A stretch of 45,877 nt of DNA from an uncultured Lachnospiraceae bacterium (GCA_947589315.1 CANPZE010000021.1:1-45877), one strand, 5' to 3'; positions 25,894-35,804 are shown, numbered from the stretch's first letter. The notes: generated from the letters alone by a model not told the origin. Translations and numbers: made by a program.

Positions 25894-28128
25894 ATGGTAT
25901 ATGCAGATGTAATTGTGGATATCTCAGTGAAGAGCCTGGACCGGCCTTTCCAATACCGGGTGCCGCCGGAACTCCTGGAGGATGCTGTGGTGGGAGCCCT
26001 GGTGCGGATCCCTTTTGGCAGGGGCAACCGTGAGATGCAGGGATATATTATTGGCCTGTCTGGGGAAGCCAGGTTTGATGTCTCCCGCATAAAAAATATA
26101 CAGGAAGTGGTAAAGCAGGGAGTGGTGGCAGAATCACACCTGCTTTCCCTTGCTTATTGGATCAAAGAGAACTATGGCGCTACCATGAACGATGCGATCA
26201 AGGTGGTCCTTCCGGTAAAGCAGGAGATCCGCCAGAAGGTCCAAAGAACCATATATCCGGCTATGCAGCGGGAGGAGCTGGAAAAGCTGGCGGCCCTCTG
26301 GGAGAAGAAACACTACCGTGCCAGAGTACGGCTGCTGCAGGCAATTTTAGAGAGCCCGGCGTCCTGGGAGGAGGGGCTGGATCACGATACGGCAGTGCGC
26401 CAGCTTCCGGTAACAACAGCCGTTGTGCGGGAATTGGAGAGACAGGGAGTGATCACGGTAGAAACTGCCCGGAAGTATCGGAATCCCATATCGGGGGGAG
26501 AGCGGGATGTGCCTCCGAAGCTGAATCAGAGACAGCAGGAGGTGGTAGAAAGCCTGTTGTCCGACTATCGCCGGGGAATCCGCGGCACGTATCTGATCCA
26601 TGGGGTGACAGGGAGCGGCAAGACGGAAATCTATATGCAGATCATTCAGGAGATTGTGGATCAGGGAAAACAGGCGATCATGCTGATCCCAGAGATTGCG
26701 CTGACGTTCCAGACGGTAAAACGCTTCTACAGCCGATTTGGGGACCGGGTTTCCGTTATGCATTCCCGCCTGTCCCAGGGGGAGAGGTTTGACCAGTTTA
26801 CCCGGGCCAAAAATGGGGACATTGATATTATGATCGGGCCGCGTTCAGCCCTCTTTACTCCCTTTGCCAGGCTGGGGCTGATCGTAATTGACGAGGAACA
26901 CGAAAGCAGCTACCAAAGTGATATGCCGCCCAGGTACCATGCCCGTGAGGTGGCAGTAAAACGGGCCTCTATGGTGGGGGCCAGTGTTGTGCTGGGATCG
27001 GCAACGCCATCTTTGGAAGCCTATTACCGGGCATTGCAGGGACGATATCGCCTTTTTACACTGGAGGAACGGGCGGGAGGGGCCGTCCTGCCCAAGGTGT
27101 GGATTACCGATATGCGCCAGGAATTAGAAGAGAATAACCGCTCTGTCTTCGGGCGGAAATTAATGGCGCTGATGGAGGAAAAATTAAAACGGAAGGAGCA
27201 GGTCATCCTGTTTTTAAACCGGAGAGGCTATGCCGGTTTTGTTTCCTGCCGTAAATGCGGTGAAGTGCTGCGTTGCCCCCATTGCTCCGTATCGCTGACA
27301 GTACATCAGAGACAGGGAAAGATCCACCATTTGGAATGCCATTACTGCGGATACCATATTTCCATGCCCGGCACCTGTCCCCAGTGTGGCTCCAAATATA
27401 TCGGCGCTTTCGGCATTGGGACACAGAAGGTGGAAGAATTGGTACGGGAGCAGTTTCCTTATGCCAGGGTTCTGCGTATGGATAAGGATACCACATCAGG
27501 AAAAGGGGGACATGAGAAGATTTTAGAGGAATTTGCCGGCCAGGGGGCGGATATTCTGATCGGAACACAGATGATCGTGAAGGGCCATGATTTTCCAAAC
27601 GTGACATTAGTGGGGGTATTGGCAGCAGATCTCTCCCTGAATATAGGAGATTACCGGGCTGGAGAAAAGACATATCAGCTCCTGGCGCAGGCTGCGGGCC
27701 GGGCCGGCCGGGGCAGGAAACCGGGGGATGTGGTGATCCAGACCTATCAGCCGGAGCATTACAGCATTGTGGCGGCAGCGGAGCAGGATTATCAGGCTTT
27801 TTACCGGCAGGAGATCGGAATGCGGCAAATCTTGCAATATCCGCCGGTTTCTAATATACTGGGAGTATTGGTGCTTTCAGAAAAGGAAGATCAGGCCAGG
27901 AAGCTGGCTGCTCTTCTGGCGGGGCAGCTGCGGAGCCGCCAGGATATCCAGACTCTGGGGCCTACGGAGGCTCCGCTGGCAAAGCTGAGGGATGTATACC
28001 GGCAGATGGTATATGGCAAGTGCCGGGATTATCGGGTGCTTCGGCAGATGAAAAACCAGATGGAGCAGTATATGAGAGAGCATGAGGAATATCGGGATTG
28101 CCGTCTGCAGTTCCATTTTAACAGCTGA
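25894..28128 (+). CDS. priA: Primosomal replication-restart helicase PriA
   Basis: This 744-residue SF2 helicase has a 3'-end-binding N-domain (~1-100), Walker A HGVTGSGKTEIYM, DEEH box (IDEEHESSYQ), GSATPS, eight zinc-binding cysteines arranged as CRKC, CPHC, CHYC and CPQC, and helicase motifs ILIGTQMIVKGHDFP and QAAGRAGRG. It reloads the replisome at stalled forks. The start at 25894 has AAGGAG at 6 nt; the earlier ATG at 25864 lies inside murE without an SD. The priA-def-fmt order is conserved across Firmicutes. Confidence 0.95.
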   Translation: MVYADVIVDISVKSLDRPFQYRVPPELLEDAVVGALVRIPFGRGNREMQGYIIGLSGEARFDVSRIKNIQEVVKQGVVAESHLLSLAYWIKENYGATMNDAIKVVLPVKQEIRQKVQRTIYPAMQREELEKLAALWEKKHYRARVRLLQAILESPASWEEGLDHDTAVRQLPVTTAVVRELERQGVITVETARKYRNPISGGERDVPPKLNQRQQEVVESLLSDYRRGIRGTYLIHGVTGSGKTEIYMQIIQEIVDQGKQAIMLIPEIALTFQTVKRFYSRFGDRVSVMHSRLSQGERFDQFTRAKNGDIDIMIGPRSALFTPFARLGLIVIDEEHESSYQSDMPPRYHAREVAVKRASMVGASVVLGSATPSLEAYYRALQGRYRLFTLEERAGGAVLPKVWITDMRQELEENNRSVFGRKLMALMEEKLKRKEQVILFLNRRGYAGFVSCRKCGEVLRCPHCSVSLTVHQRQGKIHHLECHYCGYHISMPGTCPQCGSKYIGAFGIGTQKVEELVREQFPYARVLRMDKDTTSGKGGHEKILEEFAGQGADILIGTQMIVKGHDFPNVTLVGVLAADLSLNIGDYRAGEKTYQLLAQAAGRAGRGRKPGDVVIQTYQPEHYSIVAAAEQDYQAFYRQEIGMRQILQYPPVSNILGVLVLSEKEDQARKLAALLAGQLRSRQDIQTLGPTEAPLAKLRDVYRQMVYGKCRDYRVLRQMKNQMEQYMREHEEYRDCRLQFHFNS

Positions 28129-28186
28129 CAGCCTGCAAAGTTTTGATCGCAGCTGCGCAGGGATCATAGAAAGGAATAGAAGAATT

Positions 28187-28675
28187 ATGGCAATTAGAAC
28201 CATTCGTACGATCGGGGATGATTTATTATATCACCGCTCCAGGGAAGTAAAAGAGATCACTCCGCGGATCCGCACCTTGGTCCAGGATATGCTGGAGACT
28301 ATGTATGACGCCGGGGGAGTAGGCCTGGCGGCTCCTCAGGTAGGGGTACTAAAGCGGATTGTGGTAATTGATGTGTCTGAGGATGCTGATTCTCCGATCA
28401 TATTGATTAATCCGGAGATTCTTGAGACATCAGGCAAACAGACTGGTTATGAAGGCTGTCTGAGCGTACCGGGGAAATCCGGCATTGTGACCCGGGCCAA
28501 TTACTGTAAAGTGAAGGCTCTGAACGAAAATATGGAAGAGATTATTGTAGAGGGAGAAGAATTGCTGGCCAGAGCCCTTCAGCATGAATTAGCCCATCTG
28601 GAGGGAGAATTGTATGTCTCTTTGGTAGAAGGGGATCTGATAGACAACTCCCAGCTGCAGGAGGAGGGAGAATGA
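28187..28675 (+). CDS. def: Peptide deformylase
   Basis: This 162-residue metalloprotease removes the formyl group from new N-termini. Motif I is GGVGLAAPQVG (~43-53), motif II EGCLSVPG (C91) and motif III QHELAHLEG with metal ligands H133 and H137 and catalytic E134. Residue 136 is Ala where almost all deformylases have Asp (HExDH), a noticeable substitution, though the HExxH ligands are intact. The start at 28187 has AAAGGAA. It overlaps fmt by ATGA. Confidence 0.93.
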   Translation: MAIRTIRTIGDDLLYHRSREVKEITPRIRTLVQDMLETMYDAGGVGLAAPQVGVLKRIVVIDVSEDADSPIILINPEILETSGKQTGYEGCLSVPGKSGIVTRANYCKVKALNENMEEIIVEGEELLARALQHELAHLEGELYVSLVEGDLIDNSQLQEEGE

Positions 28676-29610
28676 GAATTGTATTTATGGGGACGCCGGA
28701 TTTTGCAGTCCCTACGTTGGACGCTTTATTTCAAAGCAGCCACCAGGTAGTAGGTGTGGTGACGCAGCCGGATAAACCAAAAGGAAGAGGGACGAAACTG
28801 CAGTACCCTCCTGTGAAGGAGGCCGCTCTGAAACAGGGCGTAAAGGTATACCAGCCGGAGAAGGTGGGAGAAGAAGGTTTTTTGCAGACTTTGAAGGAAC
28901 TGGCTCCCGATGTGATCGTTGTGGCTGCCTTTGGCCAGATCCTGCCGCCGGAGATTCTGCAGCTTCCTCCGTATGGCTGTATCAATGTCCATGCCTCTCT
29001 TCTCCCACATTTGCGGGGAGCTGCCCCGATCCAATGGGCCGTGATCCAGGGAGATGCAGAGAGCGGCGTCACGATCATGCAGATGGATGAGGGGCTGGAT
29101 ACCGGGGATATCCTGTTAGCCAGATCCTATCCTCTGGATCCCAAGGAGACGGGAGGAAGTTTGTTCGACCGCCTGGCAGCTATGGGAGGCCCTATGCTGT
29201 TGGAGGTTCTTACCATGGCAGAAGAGGGGACGCTGCATCCGGTGAAGCAGAAGGAGGAGGAACATACCTACGCCAGGATGCTGAGCAAGGCTGTGGGAAA
29301 GATGGATTTTAGCAAATCAGCCGCAGAGCTGGAACGTCTGATCCGGGGGCTGAATCCCTGGCCCAGCGCCTATACCTGGCTGGAGGGAAGGCTGCTGAAG
29401 ATCTGGGAAGCCGAAGTGGTACCGGGGGAGGCCGGGGAGGAACCGGGCAAGATCATTCAGGTAGGAAAAGACTTTTTTACGGTACAGACAGGCGAAGCGG
29501 CCCTGCAGATCCGCAGTCTTCAGTTGGAAGGAAAGAAACGGATGGATACCGGGGCTTTCTTGAGAGGATATGAGGTCAAGAAGGGGCAGAAGCTTGGCCG
29601 GAAGGAATAG
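28672..29610 (+). CDS. fmt: Methionyl-tRNA formyltransferase
   Basis: This 312-residue enzyme formylates initiator Met-tRNA with 10-formyltetrahydrofolate. It has MRIVFMGTPDFAVPTL, the insertion loop QPDKPKGRG, the catalytic Asn/His region CINVHASLLPHLRGAAPIQW and the Asp of MDEGLDTGD, then the C-terminal OB-like tRNA-binding domain (~205-312). Coupled to def by ATGA with AGGAGGGAG as SD; the pair form the formyl-Met cycle. Confidence 0.96.
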   Translation: MRIVFMGTPDFAVPTLDALFQSSHQVVGVVTQPDKPKGRGTKLQYPPVKEAALKQGVKVYQPEKVGEEGFLQTLKELAPDVIVVAAFGQILPPEILQLPPYGCINVHASLLPHLRGAAPIQWAVIQGDAESGVTIMQMDEGLDTGDILLARSYPLDPKETGGSLFDRLAAMGGPMLLEVLTMAEEGTLHPVKQKEEEHTYARMLSKAVGKMDFSKSAAELERLIRGLNPWPSAYTWLEGRLLKIWEAEVVPGEAGEEPGKIIQVGKDFFTVQTGEAALQIRSLQLEGKKRMDTGAFLRGYEVKKGQKLGRKE

Positions 29611-29623
29611 ACGGAGGCTGTAG

Positions 29624-31033
29624 ATGTCAGAGAGAACAGGGAAAACTGTCCGGAAAACAGTACAGCAATCCACTGCCAGAAATCTGGCTCTGGAGGTTGT
29701 CCTGCGGACTATGGAACAGGGAGAATATTGCGATAAGGCGCTTCACGAGATATTAGAAGGGAACAGTGGCCTGGACCGGCGTGACCGGGCGTTTGTCAGC
29801 AGGCTGGCAGAAGGGACAGTGGAGCGCTGCTTGGAATTGGATTATGTGATCGGACGGTATTCCAGCGTACCTCTCAAGAAAATGAAGCCGGTGGTCCGAA
29901 ATATCCTCCGGCTGTCTGCTTACCAGCTCCTGTATATGGATCAGGTGCCTGACAGCGCCGCCTGCAATGAGGGAGTGAAGCTGGCAGTTCAGAGAAGGGT
30001 CATGCCGCTGAGAGGCTTTGTCAATGGAGTCTTGCGCAGTATTGCCCGGGGGAAGGACACGCTGGCCTATCCGGCCAGAAAGGACAATGTGGTCCGCCAT
30101 CTGTCTGTATGGTATTCCATGCCGGAATGGATCGTAAGGCGATTTTTGGATTGTTATGGCGAAGAGGAGACAGAGAGGATCCTGGGAAGTTACCTGTCAG
30201 AACACGGGAAGACTGTAGTGAGGTGCAATCTGGCCGCTGCTTCCCCGCAGGCTATCAGGCAGAGCATGGAAAGCCAGGGGGTGATAGCAGAACCGGGAAG
30301 GCTGTTTGGCTATGCTTTTTATATCAGTGGCTATGGCAGATTATCAGAATTAGAGGCCTTTGCCAGGGGATGGATCCAGGTACAGGACGAAAGCTCTATG
30401 CTAGTGGGGCATCTGGCGGAGGTGAAGCAGGATTCGGTGATCCTGGATGTGTGCGCAGCTCCCGGAGGAAAATCCCTTCATATGGCAGATCGGATGCTGC
30501 AGCAGGCGGAGGATCCCGGGGGAAGGATCACAGCCTGTGATATTCAGAAGGGAAAGGTGTCTCTGATCCGCCAGAATCTCATCCGTACCGGTATCCATAA
30601 TGTAAAGCTGAAGAAATGGGATGCCACGCAATATCAGCCGGAATGGGAACAGAGTGCGGATATTGTGGCGGCAGACCTTCCCTGCTCCGGACTGGGAGTG
30701 ATCGGTAAAAAAAGTGATATCAAATACAAGACGTCACCGGAAGATATCCCGGAGCTGGCACAGAAGCAGAGGCAGATCTTAAAGACGGTCAGCCGTTATG
30801 TAAAGCCAGGCGGACAGCTTCTGTACAGCACCTGTACTATTGCCAGGGAGGAAAACGAAGACAATGTGGAATGGATCCTGGATCACCTTCCTTTTGAAGC
30901 GGTATCTATAGAAGAGAAGCTGCCGGATGCATTGAAGGGACTTACAGGGGAACAGGGATACCTGCAGATCCTTCCTGACATGGTGGGAACGGACGGTTTC
31001 TTTGTGGCTGCTTTTCGCAGAAGGCCGGATTAA
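29624..31033 (+). CDS. rsmB: 16S rRNA cytosine-967 C5-methyltransferase
   Basis: This 469-residue protein has an N-terminal NusB-like RNA-binding domain (~15-150) and a SAM-dependent m5C domain with VCAAPGGKSLHMA, ADLPCSGLGVIGKK (Pro-Cys) and the catalytic LLYSTCTI. It methylates C967 of 16S rRNA. SD GGAGG. It is part of the fmt-rsmB-rlmN chain. Confidence 0.93.
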   Translation: MSERTGKTVRKTVQQSTARNLALEVVLRTMEQGEYCDKALHEILEGNSGLDRRDRAFVSRLAEGTVERCLELDYVIGRYSSVPLKKMKPVVRNILRLSAYQLLYMDQVPDSAACNEGVKLAVQRRVMPLRGFVNGVLRSIARGKDTLAYPARKDNVVRHLSVWYSMPEWIVRRFLDCYGEEETERILGSYLSEHGKTVVRCNLAAASPQAIRQSMESQGVIAEPGRLFGYAFYISGYGRLSELEAFARGWIQVQDESSMLVGHLAEVKQDSVILDVCAAPGGKSLHMADRMLQQAEDPGGRITACDIQKGKVSLIRQNLIRTGIHNVKLKKWDATQYQPEWEQSADIVAADLPCSGLGVIGKKSDIKYKTSPEDIPELAQKQRQILKTVSRYVKPGGQLLYSTCTIAREENEDNVEWILDHLPFEAVSIEEKLPDALKGLTGEQGYLQILPDMVGTDGFFVAAFRRRPD

Positions 31034-31057
31034 AATACAGATATTATGGAGGTTCAT

Positions 31058-32095
31058 TTGATCGATATTAAGAGTATGACATATCCCCAGCTAAAGGCAT
31101 TTATGGAGGGGATGGGGGAGAAGGCCTTTCGGGCGGACCAGCTGTATGCCTGGCTGCATCAGAAGCTGGTTACTTCTTTTGATGATATGACAAATCTGTC
31201 CCGGGAACTCAGGGAACAGTTGAAACAGAGGTGTACGCTGGCAGGGGCAAAGGTGGTACAACAACAGATTTCCCAACTGGATGGAACCCGCAAATTTCTA
31301 ATGGAGTTGTCAGACGGCCAACGGGTGGAGAGTGTATGGATGCAGTACAAGCATGGCAACAGTGTCTGTGTATCCTCACAGGCAGGCTGCCGGATGGGAT
31401 GTCGCTTCTGCGCTTCCACTGTGGGAGGGCTGGTAAGGAATCTGACAACAGGAGAGATTTTGGACCAGGTTTATGAGATCCAGAGAGTGACAGGAGAGCG
31501 GGTATCCAATGTGATCCTTATGGGGATTGGAGAACCCCTGGACAACTATGATAATGTGGTACGGTTCATTCGTATGATTTCCGGAGAGGAAGGGCTGCAT
31601 ATCAGCCAGCGGAATATCACACTGTCTACCTGTGGCTTGGTAGAGAGGATCTACGATCTGATCCGTGAAAAATTAACGGTGACACTGGCCATATCCCTTC
31701 ATGCTCCCAACGATGCGCTGCGGCGCCGGATGATGCCGGTGGCAGAGCGGTATTCTATTGAGGAGATCATGAAAGCCTGCCATGCCTATGTGGAGCAGAC
31801 AGGGCGCAGGATCACCTTTGAATATACCATGGTAGAGGGCCAGAATGATACGCCGGAGCATGCACGGCAGCTTTGCCGGCTGCTGCGGGGCTTGAACTGC
31901 CATGTGAATCTGATCCCGCTGAATGCGGTAGAAGGGCGTTTGGGAACCCGTTCCAAAGGGGCTGATATCGAGGGATTTAAATTACTACTTGCAAAAAATC
32001 ACACAAATGTTACTATAAGAAGAGAGCTGGGCAGCGATATAGACGCCGCCTGTGGACAGCTGAGAAATCAAAACAAAGGAGGGGAAACTACATGA
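31058..32095 (+). CDS. rlmN: Radical-SAM 23S rRNA/tRNA adenine C2-methyltransferase RlmN
   Basis: This protein of about 345 residues methylates A2503 of 23S rRNA and A37 of tRNAs. It has an N-terminal accessory domain, the CxxxCxxC cluster (CRMGCRFC) for [4Fe-4S], GIGEPLDNYDNV, and the C-terminal catalytic Cys near ACGQ (IDAACGQLR). A TTG at 31058 has GGAGG at exactly 5 nt and matches family N-termini (IDIKSMT), so it is preferred to the ATG at 31046, which overlaps that SD. It overlaps the phosphatase gene by ATGA. Confidence 0.93.
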   Translation: MIDIKSMTYPQLKAFMEGMGEKAFRADQLYAWLHQKLVTSFDDMTNLSRELREQLKQRCTLAGAKVVQQQISQLDGTRKFLMELSDGQRVESVWMQYKHGNSVCVSSQAGCRMGCRFCASTVGGLVRNLTTGEILDQVYEIQRVTGERVSNVILMGIGEPLDNYDNVVRFIRMISGEEGLHISQRNITLSTCGLVERIYDLIREKLTVTLAISLHAPNDALRRRMMPVAERYSIEEIMKACHAYVEQTGRRITFEYTMVEGQNDTPEHARQLCRLLRGLNCHVNLIPLNAVEGRLGTRSKGADIEGFKLLLAKNHTNVTIRRELGSDIDAACGQLRNQNKGGETT

Positions 32096-32811
32096 AGTCA
32101 TTTTCAAAGACAGACATTGGTAATAAACGAAGTATGAACCAGGATTGTCTGTATTGCAGCGAAAATCCCGTTGGTAGTTTCCAAAACCTGTTTATTGTCG
32201 CGGATGGTATGGGAGGCCACAGAGCGGGAGACCATGCGTCAAGGCTTTGTATCGACAGTATGGTATCCAGTATCGAACGAAGTGAAAATAAAACTCCCGT
32301 CACCTTGTTTGAGGAGGCGGTGGCTTATGCCAACCAGACAGTATATCAGGAAGCGCAGGAAAAACAGGAATATGAGGGCATGGGAACCACGATGGTCGCA
32401 GGGACGCTGCAGGGCAATACCCTGTATGTAGCGAATATCGGAGATTCCCGTTTATATTTATTGCGGGAGGAGTTGACACAGATCACCCGGGACCATTCTC
32501 TGGTGGAAGAAATGGTGGAGATTGGCAATATCACAGAGCGTGAGGCCAGAGTTCATCCGCAGAAAAATATAATCACCCGGGCATTAGGAATTGATGAAAA
32601 CGTACAGGCAGATTTCTTTGAAATACAGGTACAGGACTCCGATATAATTTTATTGTGCAGCGATGGCCTGACTAATATGGTAGAGGATGAAGAAATAGAA
32701 TATATTATCCGCCACAGCAATACACTGGAAGAAGCAGGAAATGCCTTGATTAAAAAGGCAAACGAGAATGGCGGAAATGATAATATCACTGCCGTGTTGG
32801 TGGAAGTATAA
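32092..32811 (+). CDS. prpC: PP2C-type Ser/Thr protein phosphatase (PrpC/Stp)
   Basis: This 239-residue PPM phosphatase has the family motifs TDIGNKRSMNQD, VADGMGGHRAGDHAS (metal Asp and Gly), IGDSRLYLL, TRDHSLV and the C-terminal CSDGLTNMV and GGNDNITAVLV. It dephosphorylates PrkC and its substrates, using two or three Mn/Mg ions. Coupled to rlmN by ATGA and followed 36 bp later by prkC, the usual phosphatase-kinase pair. Confidence 0.95.
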   Translation: MKSFSKTDIGNKRSMNQDCLYCSENPVGSFQNLFIVADGMGGHRAGDHASRLCIDSMVSSIERSENKTPVTLFEEAVAYANQTVYQEAQEKQEYEGMGTTMVAGTLQGNTLYVANIGDSRLYLLREELTQITRDHSLVEEMVEIGNITEREARVHPQKNIITRALGIDENVQADFFEIQVQDSDIILLCSDGLTNMVEDEEIEYIIRHSNTLEEAGNALIKKANENGGNDNITAVLVEV

Positions 32812-32847
32812 GCATAAACTGCCACAGGGCAGGGGATGGAGGTTAGA

Positions 32848-34923
32848 ATGATTAATCCTGGAATGATGATCAGTGATAGATATGAGATAATCGATAAAGT
32901 GGGATCAGGTGGGATGGCCGATGTATATAAGGCAAAGGACCATCGCCTGAATCGTTTTGTTGCGATAAAGATTTTAAAGCAGGAATACAGCAGTGATGCA
33001 AAGTTTGTGTCTAAATTCCGGGGAGAGGCCCAGTCGGTAGCCGGCCTGTCCCATCCTAACATTGTGAACGTATACGATGTAGGAGATGACAATGGGCTGT
33101 ATTATATTGTGATGGAGCTGGTAGAGGGGATCACTCTGAAAAAATTTATCGCAAAGAAAGGGAAGCTGGAGCTTGAAGAGGCTGTGGGAATTGGGATACA
33201 GATCGCCCAGGGAATGGAGGCAGCCCATGACAACCATATTATCCACAGGGATATTAAGCCCCAGAATATTATCATTTCCAAGGAAGGCAAGGTTAAGGTG
33301 ACGGACTTTGGGATTGCCAAGGCCGCCACCTCCAACACGATTACCTCCAATGCGATGGGGTCGGTACATTATATCAGCCCGGAGCAGGCCAGAGGCGGTT
33401 ATAGCGATGAAAAGAGCGATATCTACTCTTTGGGCGTGACTATGTATGAGATGCTGAGCGGCAATGTACCCTTTGAGGGGGACAGCACAGTCACAGTAGC
33501 GCTGGCGCATATTCAGGAAGATGCCAGGCCGTTGGATGAGGTGGATCCGGAGATTCCCCACAGCCTGTCACGTATTGTACAGAAATGTATGCAGAAAAAG
33601 CCGGAAATGCGCTATCTGAATGCAGCGGCGCTGATCGTAGACCTGAAGAGGGCTATTAAGGAGCCGGATGGATCCTATGTTTCCCTGACCGCCCCGGCGG
33701 TAGATGATTCTCCCACCATTAAGTTATCTGATAAAGAGCTGGATATCTTAAAGGGGGCTTCCCGTATCGTGCCAGAGCCAGTGGAGGATACCGAGCCGGA
33801 GCAGGAAGAGGATTCGGAGGATACCGGGATCGATCCCAAGCTGGAAAGGATTCTGAAGATATGCAGCGCCGTGGTAGCGGTGATTCTTGTAGTAGCGGTG
33901 CTTTTGATCGTAGGACGGTTTGCAGGCTGGTGGAGAACGCCTCTTAAAGGGGAGGATTCCAGGACAGAGGCTACACAAAGCCCTACCCCGGGCGCTACTG
34001 AGGCGGCAGAGGGCAAGGTAGAGGTTCCTGGCATTGTAGGGTATACTCTGGAAGAGGCAGAGAATATGCTGACGGAGCAGAAGCTGCGCTGGAGGCTGGA
34101 AGCCGTAGAATCGGAGGAAGAGGCGAATACCGTAACAGACCAGGATCCTGCTGAGGGAGAGCTGGTGGATGAGTACTCCCGTGTGACCATTTATTACAGC
34201 CAGGAGGATAAGGGCGTAGTGATTCCCAATGTGGCAGGCTATACGTCAGAGGATGCCATGACCAGTATTACGGACCAGGGATTGAAGGTGGCAGGCACCA
34301 CAGAAGAATACGATGATAACATGGAGGCGGGCAAAGTGATCGGCACGGATCCGGTGATCGGCTCCAGTGTTGCCAAGGGAACTGCGGTGACGATCATTAT
34401 CAGTAAAGGACCGGAGAGCGAGCAGACAAAGGTTCCTGATATTGTAGGAAGAAAGTATGAGGTTGCGCTGGAGAAGCTGGCAGATGCGGGATTGGAAACG
34501 AATGCAGAGCCTACTTACGTATATTCGGATACTGTGCCGGAAGGACGGGTGGTAAGCCAGACAGTGGCAAAGGGCACTATGGTGAAACGAGGGACAATCG
34601 TTGGTTTTACCGTGAGCCTGGGACCTAAGACAAAGGCAACGGCAGCTCCCACACAGGCGCCCACGAAGGAGCCCAGCTATGAAGGCAGCTTTACGGCTAC
34701 AGCCAACCCATTTGAGTATGCCGAGGATGATCCGGCCACGATCAAATTGGTGCTGACACAGGATGGCAGTACAAAGACTGTGTGGAAAGGAACATTGAGT
34801 TATAGTGATTTTCCCAGAAAATTTACGATACAGGGTTGGAGTGAAAATAATGGGACTGTGACTGTTTGTAAGAATGATCAGCCAGGAGAGACTTATAATG
34901 TAGAATTTTCAAAGGTTGACTAG
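32848..34923 (+). CDS. prkC: PASTA-domain Ser/Thr kinase PrkC
   Basis: This protein of about 691 residues spans the membrane once. The cytoplasmic Hanks kinase (~10-270) has GSGGMADVY, VAIKIL, HRDIKPQN and DFGIAKA. An acidic linker leads to a helix (~337-357), then three extracellular PASTA repeats (VEVPGIVGYT, VVIPNVAGYT, TKVPDIVGRK) and a Thr/Ala/Pro-rich linker to an extra ~75-residue beta-rich C-terminal domain. PASTA units bind muropeptides or lipid II and control cell wall growth, dormancy exit and division. The start at 32848 has GGAGG at 5 nt. Three PASTA repeats is a common number. Confidence 0.95.
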   Translation: MINPGMMISDRYEIIDKVGSGGMADVYKAKDHRLNRFVAIKILKQEYSSDAKFVSKFRGEAQSVAGLSHPNIVNVYDVGDDNGLYYIVMELVEGITLKKFIAKKGKLELEEAVGIGIQIAQGMEAAHDNHIIHRDIKPQNIIISKEGKVKVTDFGIAKAATSNTITSNAMGSVHYISPEQARGGYSDEKSDIYSLGVTMYEMLSGNVPFEGDSTVTVALAHIQEDARPLDEVDPEIPHSLSRIVQKCMQKKPEMRYLNAAALIVDLKRAIKEPDGSYVSLTAPAVDDSPTIKLSDKELDILKGASRIVPEPVEDTEPEQEEDSEDTGIDPKLERILKICSAVVAVILVVAVLLIVGRFAGWWRTPLKGEDSRTEATQSPTPGATEAAEGKVEVPGIVGYTLEEAENMLTEQKLRWRLEAVESEEEANTVTDQDPAEGELVDEYSRVTIYYSQEDKGVVIPNVAGYTSEDAMTSITDQGLKVAGTTEEYDDNMEAGKVIGTDPVIGSSVAKGTAVTIIISKGPESEQTKVPDIVGRKYEVALEKLADAGLETNAEPTYVYSDTVPEGRVVSQTVAKGTMVKRGTIVGFTVSLGPKTKATAAPTQAPTKEPSYEGSFTATANPFEYAEDDPATIKLVLTQDGSTKTVWKGTLSYSDFPRKFTIQGWSENNGTVTVCKNDQPGETYNVEFSKVD

Positions 34924-34925
34924 AT

Positions 34926-35804
34926 ATGCAGGGAAAGATTATACGCGGAGTCGGTGGGTTTTATTACGTCCATGTGTCCGGGATGGGAGTCCTGGAATGC
35001 AAAGCAAAGGGGATTTTCCGGAATCAGAATATCAAGCCGCTGGTGGGTGACAATGTACAGGTGGAGCTCTTGGAGAAAGAAAAGCTTTTGGGAAATATTA
35101 GTGCCATACTTCCCAGAAAGAATGAATTGATTCGTCCGGCTGTGGCTAATGTAGATCAGGCGGCAGTGATCTTTGCGGCTTCCTATCCCCGCCCCAACTT
35201 GAATCTTCTGGACCGATATCTGTTGATGGTGAGCTGCCAGAAGATTCCGGCGTTGATCTGTTTTAATAAAAAAGATACTCTGTCCCGGGAGGAGCTGTGC
35301 CAGCTGTCAAGCCAGTATGAGGCTAGTGGCTTTCAGGTTTTTGAGACCAGTACAGTATCCGGGGAAGGGCTGGAGGAGTTCCGACAGGCCCTGTTAGGCC
35401 GGACTACCGTATTGGCCGGGCCTTCTGGCGTGGGCAAATCTTCTATGATCAATCTTTTGTTTCCAGAAGCAGGGATGGAGATTGGAGAGATCAGCGCCAG
35501 GATTAAAAGAGGAAGGCATACTACCCGCCATTCCCAGCTGTTTAGTCTGGGACAGGCTACGTATCTTATGGATACTCCCGGATTTACTTCTCTGCGTCTG
35601 CCGGAGCTGGACAAAGAGGAGCTGCGGGAATACTACGAGGAATTCCAGCCTTTGCAGGAAGGCTGCCGTTTTTTAGGCTGCGCCCATATCAGTGAACCTG
35701 GATGCTCTGTCAAAGAGGCCCTGGAACAGGGAAGGATCTCCAGAAGCCGGTATGAGAATTATACACAGTTTTATGAGGAACTTAGTAATCGGAAAAAATA
35801 TTAA
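34926..35804 (+). CDS. rsgA: Ribosome small-subunit GTPase RsgA
   Basis: This 292-residue circularly permuted GTPase has an N-terminal OB fold (~1-65), G4 FNKKDT, G1 GPSGVGKSSMINLL, the G2-like KRGRHTTRHSQL, G3 DTPGFTSL and a C-terminal zinc finger (CRFLGC, H, and C in EPGC). It tests the decoding centre in late 30S maturation. Gene order prkC-rsgA-rpe is conserved. It starts 2 bp after the prkC stop. Confidence 0.95.
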   Translation: MQGKIIRGVGGFYYVHVSGMGVLECKAKGIFRNQNIKPLVGDNVQVELLEKEKLLGNISAILPRKNELIRPAVANVDQAAVIFAASYPRPNLNLLDRYLLMVSCQKIPALICFNKKDTLSREELCQLSSQYEASGFQVFETSTVSGEGLEEFRQALLGRTTVLAGPSGVGKSSMINLLFPEAGMEIGEISARIKRGRHTTRHSQLFSLGQATYLMDTPGFTSLRLPELDKEELREYYEEFQPLQEGCRFLGCAHISEPGCSVKEALEQGRISRSRYENYTQFYEELSNRKKY

